Part shown: positions 55,601 to 64,000 of the stretch, in pieces | How the letters are laid out: every line of letters starts with the position of its first letter | Numbering within the stretch: the stretch's first letter is position 1 | Origin: Trachythela sp. YZ-2020 | Lineage: Eukaryota; Cnidaria; Anthozoa; Malacalcyonacea; Clavulariidae | Assembly (NCBI GenBank): GCA_016169945.1 | Contig: JADLSH010000111.1 | Coordinates: 248,001 to 312,000, forward strand | DNA length: 64,000 nt | Direction: 5' to 3' | Notes under the pieces: model-generated | The model's input: the letters and a program-made list of their open reading frames with translations, nothing else | Told to the model about the DNA's origin: nothing | Databases searched by the model: none | Program-made: the position numbers and the translations under genes

Positions 55601-58600
55601 ATATGCTCATATTGGCGCATGCTCAGAACGCACAAATGAAAAATTCGTGTATATGGTCATATTGCGCATGCTCAGAAAGTACAAATGAAAAATTCGTGTA
55701 TATACTCATATTGGCGCATGCTCAGAACGCACAAATGAAAAATTCGTGCATATGCTCATATTCGCGCATGCTCAGAACGCACAGATGAAATATTCGTGCA
55801 TATGCTCATATTGGCGCATGCTCAGAACGCACAAATGAAAAATTCGTGCATATGCTCATATTGGCGCATGCTCAGAACGCACAAATGAAAAATTCGTGCA
55901 TATGCTCATATTGGCGCATGCTCAGAACGCACAAATGAAGAATTCGTGCATATGCTCATATTGGCGCATGCTCAGAACGCACAAATGAAAAATTCGTGTA
56001 TATGGTCATATTGCGCATGCTCAGAAAGTACAAATGAAAAATTCGTATATACTCATATTGGCGCATGCTCAGAACGCACACATGAAAAATTCGTGCATAT
56101 GCTCATATTCGCGCATGCTCAGAACGCACAGATGAAATATTCGTGCATATGCTCATATTGGCGCATGCTCAGAACGCACAAATGAAAAATTCGTGCATAT
56201 GCTCATATTGGCGCATGCTCAGAACGCACAAATGAAAAATTCGTGCATATGCTCATATTGGCGCATGCTCAGAACGCACAAATGAAAAATTCGTTGATAT
56301 GCTCATATTGGCGCATGCTCAGAACGCACAAATGAAAAATTCGTGTATATGGTCATATTGCGCATGCTCAGAAAGTACAAATGAAAAATTCTTGTATATA
56401 CTCATATTGGCGCATGCTCAGAACGCGCAAATGAAAAATTCGTGCATATGCTCATATTCGCGCATGCTCAGAACGCATAGATGAAATATTCGTGCATATG
56501 CTCATATTGGCGCATGCTCAGAACGCACAAATGAAAAATTCGTTGATATGCTCATATTGGCGCATGCTCAGAACGCACAAATGAAAAATTCGTGTATATG
56601 GTCATATTGCGCATGCTCAGAAAATACAAATGAAAAATTCGTGTATATACTCATATTGGCGCATGCTCAGAACGCACAAATGAAAAATTCGTGTATATGG
56701 TCATATTGCGCATGCTCAGAAAGTACAAATGAAAAATTCGTGTATATACTCATATTGGCGCATGCTCAGAACGCACACATGAAAAATTCGTGCATATGCT
56801 CATATTCGCGCATGCTCAGAACGCACAGATGAAATATTCGTGCATATGCTCATATTGGCGCATGCTCAGAACGCACAAATGAAAAATTCGTGTATATGGT
56901 CATATTGCGCATGCTCAGAAAGTGAAAATGAAAATTTCGTTGATATGCTCATATTGGCGCATGCTCAGAACGCACAAATGAAAAATTCGTGTATATGGTC
57001 ATATTGCGCATGCTCAGAAAGTACAAATGAAAAATTCGTGTATATACTCATATTGGCGCATGCTCAGAACGCACAAATGAAAAATTCGTGCATATGCTCA
57101 TATTCGCGCATGCGCAGAACGCACAGATGAAATATTCGTACATATGCTCATATTGGCGCATGCTCAGAACGCACAAATGAAAAATTCGTTGATATGGTCA
57201 TATTGCGCATGCTCAGAAAATACAAATGAAAAATTCGTGTATATACTCATATTGGCGCATGCTCAGAACGCACAAATGAAAAATTCGTGTATATGGTCAT
57301 ATTGCGCATGCTCAGAAAGTACAAATGAAAAATTCGTGTATATACTCATATTGGCGCATGCTCAGAACGCACAAATGAAAAATTCGTGTATATGGTCATA
57401 TTGCGCATGCTCAGAAAGTACAAATGAAAAATTCGTGTATATACTCATATTGGCGCATGCTCAGAACGCACAAATGAAAAATTCGTGCATATGCTCATAT
57501 TCGCGCATGCTCAGAACGCACAGATGAAATATTCGTGCATATGCTCATATTGGCGCATGCTCAGAACGCACAAATGAAAAATTCGTTGATATGGTCATAT
57601 TGCGCATGCTCAGAAAATACAAATGAAAAATTCGTGTATATACTCATATTGGCGCATGCTCAGAACGCACAAATGAAAAATTCGTGTATATGGTCATATT
57701 GGCGCATGCTCAGAACGCACAAATGAAAAATTCGTGTATATACTCATATTGGCGCATGCTCAGAACGCACAAATGAAAAATTCGTGCATATGCTCATATT
57801 CGCGCATGCTCAGAACGCACAGATGAAATATTCGTTCATATGCTCATATTGGCGCATGCTCAGAACGCACAAATGAAAAATTCGTGTATATGGTCATATT
57901 GCGCATGCTCAGAAAGTGAAAATGAATATTTCGTTGATATGCTCATATTGGCGCATGCTCAGAACGCACAAATGAAAAATTCGTGTATATGGTCATATTG
58001 CGCATGCTCAGAAAGTACAAATGAAAAATTCGTGTATATACTCATATTGGCGCATGCTCAGAACGCACAAATGAAAAATTCGTTGATATGCTCATATTGG
58101 CGCATGCTCAGAACGCACAAATGAAAAATTCGTGTATATGGTCATATTGCGCATGCTCAGAAAGTACAAATGAAAAATTCGTGCATATGCTCATATTCGC
58201 GCATGCTCAGAACGCACAGATGAAAAATCCGTACATATGCTCATATTGGCGCATGCTCAGAACGCACAAATGAAAAATTCGTTGATATGCTCATATTGGC
58301 GCATGCTCAGAACGCACAAATGAAAAATTCGTTGATATGCTCATATTGGCGCATGCTCAGAACGCACAAATGAAAAATTCGTGTATATGGTCATATTGCG
58401 CATGCTCAGAAAGTACAAATGAAAAATTCGTGTATATACTCATATTGGCGCATGCTCAGAACGCACAAATGAAAAATTCGTGTATATGGTCATATTGCGC
58501 ATGCTCAGAAAGTACAAATGAAAAATTCGTGTATATACTCATATTGGCGCATGCTCAGAACGCACAAATGAAAAATTCGTGCATATGCTCATATTCGCGC

Positions 58601-61600
58601 ATGCTCAGAACGCACAGATGAAATATTCGTGCATATGCTCATATTGGCGCATGCTCAGAACGCACAAATGAAAAATTCGTGCATATGCTCATATTGGCGC
58701 ATGCTCAGAACGCACAAATGAAAAATTCGTGCATATGCTCATATTGGCGCATGCTCAGAACGCACAAATGAAAATTCGTGTATATGGTCATATTGCGCAT
58801 GCTCAGAAAGTACAAATGAAAAATTCGTGTATATACTCATATTGGCGCATGCTCAGAACGCACAAATGAAAAATTCGTGCATATGCTCATATTCGCGCAT
58901 GCTCAGAACGCACAGATGAAATATTCGTGCATATGCTCATATTGGCGCATGCTCAGAACGCACAAATGAAAAATTCGTGCATATGCTCATATTGGCGCAT
59001 GCTCAGAACGCACAAATGAAAAATTCGTGCATATGCTCATATTGGCGCATGCTCAGAACGCACAAATGAAAAATTCGTTGATATGCTCATATTGGCGCAT
59101 GCTCAGAACGCACAAATGAAAAATTCGTGTATATGGTCATATTGCGCATGCTCAGAAAGTACAAATGAAAAATTCGTGTATATACTCATATTGGCGCATG
59201 CTCAGAACGCACAAATGAAAAATTCGTGCATATGCTCATATTCGCGCATGCTCAGAACGCACAGATGAAATATTCGTGCATATGCTCATATTGGCGCATG
59301 CTCAGAACGCACAAATGAAAAATTCGTTGATATGGTCATATTGCGCATGCTCAGAAAATACAAATGAAAAATTCGTGTATATACTCATATTGGCGCATGC
59401 TCGGAAAGTACAAATGAAAAATTCGTGTATATACTCATATTGGCGCATGCTCAGAACGCACAAATGAAAAATTCGTGTAGATACTCATATTGGCGCATGC
59501 TCAGAACGCACACATGAAAAATTCGTGCATATGCTCATATTCGCGCATGCTCAGAACGCACAGATGAAATATTCGTGCATATGCTCATATTGGCGCATGC
59601 TCAGAACGCCCACAGAAAAACTCGTGTATATGGTCATATTGCGCATGCTCAGAAAGTGAAAATGAAAATTTCGTTGATATGCTCATATTGGCGCATGCTC
59701 AGAACGCACAAATGAAAAATTCGTGTATATGGTCATATTGGCGCATGCTCAGAAAGTACAAATGAAAAATTCGTGTATATACTCATATTGGCGCATGCTC
59801 AGAACGCACAAATGAAAAATTCGTTGATATGCTCATATTGGCGCATGCTCAGAACGCACAAATGAAAAATTCGTGTATATGGTCATATTGCGCATGCTCA
59901 GAAAGTACAAATGAAAAATTCGTGCATATGCTCATATTCGCGCATGCTCAGAACGCACAGATGAAATATTCGTGCATATGCTCATATTGGCGCATGCTCA
60001 GAACGCACAAATGAAAAATTCGTTGATATGCTCATATTGGCGCATGCTCAGAACGCACAAATGAAAAATTCGTTGATATGCTCATATTGGCGCATGCTCA
60101 GAACGCACAAATGAAAAATTCGTGTATATGGTCATATTGCGCATGCTCAGAAAATACAAATGAAAAATTCGTGTATATACTCATATTGGCGCATGCTCAG
60201 AACGCACAAATGAAAAATTCGTGTATATGGTCATATTGCGCATGCTCAGAAAGTACAAATGAAAAATTCGTGTATATACTCATATTGGCGCATGCTCAGA
60301 ACGCACACATGAAAAATTCGTGCATATGCTCATATTCGCGCATGCTCAGAACGCACAGATGAAATATTCGTGCATATGCTCATATTGGCGCATGCTCAGA
60401 ACGCACAAATGAAAAATTCGTGCATATGCTCATATTGGCGCATGCTCAGAACGCACAAATGAAAAATTCGTGCATATGCTCATATTGGCGCATGCTCAGA
60501 ACGCACAAATGAAAAATTCGTTGATATGCTCATATTGGCGCATGCTCAGAACGCACAAATGAAAAATTCGTGTATATGGTCATATTGCGCATGCTCAGAA
60601 AGTACAAATGAAAAATTCGTGTATATACTCATATTGGCGCATGCTCAGAACGCACAAATGAAAAATTCGTGTATATGGTCATATTGCGCATGCTCAGAAA
60701 GTACAAATGAAAAATTCGTGCATATGCTCATATTCGCGCATGCGCAGAACGCACAGATGAAATATTCGTACATATGCTCATATTGGCGCATGCTCAGAAC
60801 GCACAAATGAAAAATTCGTTGATATGCTCATATTGGCGCATGCTCAGAACGCACAAATGAAAAATTCGTTGATATGCTCATATTGGCGCATGCTCAGAAC
60901 GCACAAATGAAAATTCGTGTATATGGTCATATTGCGCATGCTCAGAAAATACAAATGAAAAATTCGTGTATATACTCATATTGGCGCATGCTCAGAACGC
61001 ACAAATGAAAAATTCGTGTATATGGTCATATTGCGCATGCTCAGAAAGTACAAATGAAAAATTCGTGTATATACTCATATTGGCGCATGCTCAGAACGCA
61101 CAAATGAAAAATTCGTGCATATGCTCATATTCGCGCATGCTCAGAACGCACAGATGAAATATTCGTGCATATGCTCATATTGGCGCATGCTCAGAACGCA
61201 CAAATGAAAAATTCGTGCATATGCTCATATTGGCGCATGCTCAGAACGCACAAATGAAAAATTCGTGCATATGCTCATATTGGCGCATGCTCAGAACGCA
61301 CAAATGAAAAATTCGTGCATATGCTCATATTGGCGCATGCTCAGAACGCACAAATGAAAAATTCGTGTATATGGTCATATTGCGCATGCTCAGAAAGTAC
61401 AAATGAAAAATTCGTGTATATACTCATATTGGCGCATGCTCAGAACGCACAAATGAAAAATTCGTGCATATGCTCATATTGGCGCATGCTCAGAACGCAC
61501 AGATGAAATATTCGTGCATATGCTCATATTGGCGCATGCTCAGAACGCACAAATGAAAAATTCGTGCATATGCTCATATTGGCGCATGCTCAGAACGCAC

Positions 61601-64000
61601 AAATGAAAAATTCGTGCATATGCTCATATTGGCGCATGCTCAGAACGCACAAATGAAAAATTCGTTGATATGCTCATATTGGCGCATGCTCAGAACGCAC
61701 AAATGAAAAATTCGTGTATATGGTCATATTGCGCATGCTCAGAAAGTACAAATGAAAAATTCGTGTATATACTCATATTGGCGCATGCTCAGAACGCACA
61801 CATGAAAAATTCGTGCATATGCTCATATTCGCGCATGCTCAGAACGCACAGATGAAATATTCGTGCATATGCTCATATTGGCGCATGCTCAGAACGCACA
61901 AATGAAAAATTCGTTGATATGGTCATATTGCGCATGCTCAGAAAATACAAATGAAAAATTCGTGTATATACTCATATTGGCGCATGCTCAGAACGCACAA
62001 ATGAAAAATTCGTGTATATGGTCATATTGCGCATGCTCAGAAAGTACAAATGAAAAATTCGTGTATATACTCATATTGGCGCATGCTCAGAACGCACAAA
62101 TGAAAAATTCGTGTATATGGTCATATTGCGCATGCTCAGAAAGTACAAATGAAAAATTCGTGTATATACTCATATTGGCGCATGCTCAGAACGCACACAT
62201 GAAAAATTCGTGCATATGCTCATATTCGCGCATGCTCAGAACGCACAGATGAAATATTCGTGCATATGCTCATATTGGCGCATGCTCAGAACGCACAAAT
62301 GAAAAATTCGTGTATATGGTCATATTGCGCATGCTCAGAAAGTGAAAATGAAAATTTCGTTGATATGCTCATATTGGCGCATGCTCAGAACGCACAAATG
62401 AAAAATTCGTGTATATGGTCATATTGCGCATGCTCAGAAAGTACAAATGAAAAATTCGTGTATATACTCATATTGGCGCATGCTCAGAACGCACAAATGA
62501 AAAATTCGTTGATATGCTCATATTGGCGCATGCTCAGAACGCACAAATGAAAAATTCGTGTATATGGTCATATTGCGCATGCTCAGAAAGTACAAATGAA
62601 AAATTCGTGCATATGCTCATATTCGCGCATGCTCAGAACGCACAGATGAAATATTCGTGCATATGCTCATATTGGCGCATGCTCAGAACGCACAAATGAA
62701 AAATTCGTTGATATGCTCATATTGGCGCATGCTCAGAACGCACAAATGAAAAATTCGTGTATATGGTCATATTGCGCATGCTCAGAAAGTACAAATGAAA
62801 AATTCGTGTATATACTCATATTGGCGCATGCTCAGAACGCACAAATGAAAAATTCGTGCATATGCTCATATTGGCGCATGCTCAGAACGCACAAATGAAA
62901 AATTCGTGTATATGCTCATATTGGCGCATGCTCAGAACGCACAAATGAAAAATTCGTGCATATGCTCATATTGGCGCATGCTCAGAACGCACAAATGAAA
63001 AATTCGTGCATATGCTCATATTGGCGCATGCTCAGAACGCACAAATGAAAAATTCGTGCATATGCTCATATTGGCGCATGCTCAGAACGCACAAATGAAA
63101 AATTCGTGTATATGCTCATATTGGCGCATGCTCAGAACGCACAAATGAAAAATTCGTGCATATGCTCATATTGGCGCATGCTCAGAACGCACAAATGAAA
63201 AATTCGTGCATATGGTCATATTGGCGCATGCTCAGAACGCACAAATGAAAAATTCGTGCATATGCTCATATTGGCGCATGCTCAGAACGCACAAATGAAA
63301 ATTCGTGTATATGCTCATATTGGCGCATGCTCAGAACGCACAAATGAAAAATTCGTGCATATGCTCATATTGGCGCATGCTCAGAACGCACAAATGAAAA
63401 ATTCGTTGATATGCTCATATTGGCGCATGCTCAGAACGCACAAATGAAAAATTCGTGTATATGGTCATATTGCGCATGCTCAGAAAGTACAAATGAAAAA
63501 TTCGTGTATATACTCATATTGGCGCATGCTCAGAACGCACAAATGAAAAATTCGTGTATATGGTCATATTGCGCATGCTCAGAAAGTACAAATGAAAAAT
63601 TCGTGTATATACTCATATTGGCGCATGCTCAGAACGCACACATGAAAAATTCGTGCATATGCTCATATTCGCGCATGCTCAGAACGCACAGATGAAATAT
63701 TCGTGCATATGCTCATATTGGCGCATGCTCAGAACGCACAAATGAAAAATTCGTGCATATGCTCATATTGGCGCATGCTCAGAACGCACAAATGAAAAAT
63801 TCGTGCATATGCTCATATTGGCGCATGCTCAGAACGCACAAATGAAAAATTCGTGTATATGGTCATATTGCGCATGCTCAGAAAGTACAAATGAAAAATT
63901 CGTGTATATACTCATATTGGCGCATGCTCAGAACGCACAAATGAAAAATTCGTGCATATGCTCATATTCGCGCATGCTCAGAACGCACAGATGAAATATT
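49611..64000. repeat. ~50-bp satellite array with higher-order structure
   Basis: About 285 head-to-tail monomers run to the window end and beyond. The common monomer is 50 bases and contains ctcatattggcgcatgctca, then gaacgcacaaatgaaaaatt. Variants: a 49-base type (tggtcatattgcgcatgctc with agaaagtacaaatg); a type with ctcatattcgcgcatgc and cacagatgaaatattcg; a ttgatatg-start type; a cagatgacaaattcg type; and a longer type carrying gacatggagctcccctat. Variants recur in fixed order, giving higher-order units of about 249 and 349 bases and duplicated blocks of 1.1-1.5 kb. Reading frames through it are periodic artefacts. Confidence 0.97.

Noticed and set aside
49843..63994. Dozens of open frames reading HMLILAHAQNAQMKNS and similar
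   Set aside because: They are a by-product of a 50/49-base repeat read in rotating frames. They start and stop at the same monomer words and show no codon-level constraint.
49611..64000. CRISPR-like array
   Set aside because: Monomers are contiguous and near identical over their whole length with no unique spacers, and the context is eukaryotic.

Overview
The window is animal (metazoan) chromosomal DNA. Its genes are split by GT-AG introns, transposon families are dense, composition is AT-rich, and the last 14 kb is one satellite array. The gene content (LRAT-domain proteins, an aquaglyceroporin, an SLC17 transporter) and the repeats (BEL/Pao, hAT-like and Tc1/mariner-like elements, TTAA-flanked elements, a tRNA-derived SINE, LINE tails) fit an invertebrate. 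A cnidarian is my best guess, but nothing in the sequence proves it.

Layout. 0.49-3.19 kb: a three-exon LRAT-like gene (+). 4.13-7.32 kb: the last four exons of an aquaglyceroporin (+); the exons for its first membrane segments are not visible. 5.12-5.36 kb: a possible exon of an unrecognised gene on the opposite strand. 10.78-11.97 kb: a second, intronless LRAT-like gene (-), clearly a paralogue of the first. 14.24-18.22 kb: three tandem copies of a ~1.4 kb noncoding unit, the middle one carrying a small hAT-like insertion whose empty site survives in the third copy. 18.87-40.39 kb: an eight-exon SLC17A9-like transporter gene (-), reconstructed exon by exon. Its introns hold a BEL/Pao LTR element (21.2-27.3 kb), a SINE cluster, a CGGCGGCA-rich foldback element, a LINE tail, two TTAA-flanked elements joined end to end (29.7-32.1 kb), and a 5.3 kb long-TIR Tc1/mariner-group element (33.1-38.4 kb). 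That element carries a broken transposase and a second, convergent gene, itself split by nested insertions. 42.6-44.3 kb: a second pair of TTAA-flanked elements joined end to end. 45.1-49.2 kb: a decayed BEL/Pao element. 49.3-49.6 kb: a LINE 3' end cut off by the satellite. 49.6-64.0 kb: a ~50-bp-monomer satellite with higher-order structure, running off the window.

The host genes are unrelated in function: probable lipid/thioester acyl chemistry (LRAT-like), glycerol/water transport, and organic-anion or nucleotide transport. They do not form an operon or pathway. Most of the sequence is mobile or repetitive. The most promising possibly undescribed items are the two-gene Tc1/mariner-group element, the two pairs of TTAA elements that share a junction TTAA, and the intron-containing/intronless LRAT-like pair. 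All transposon ORFs here look broken. SLC17 exon 2 also carries several apparent frameshifts, so either decay or local assembly error must be considered there.
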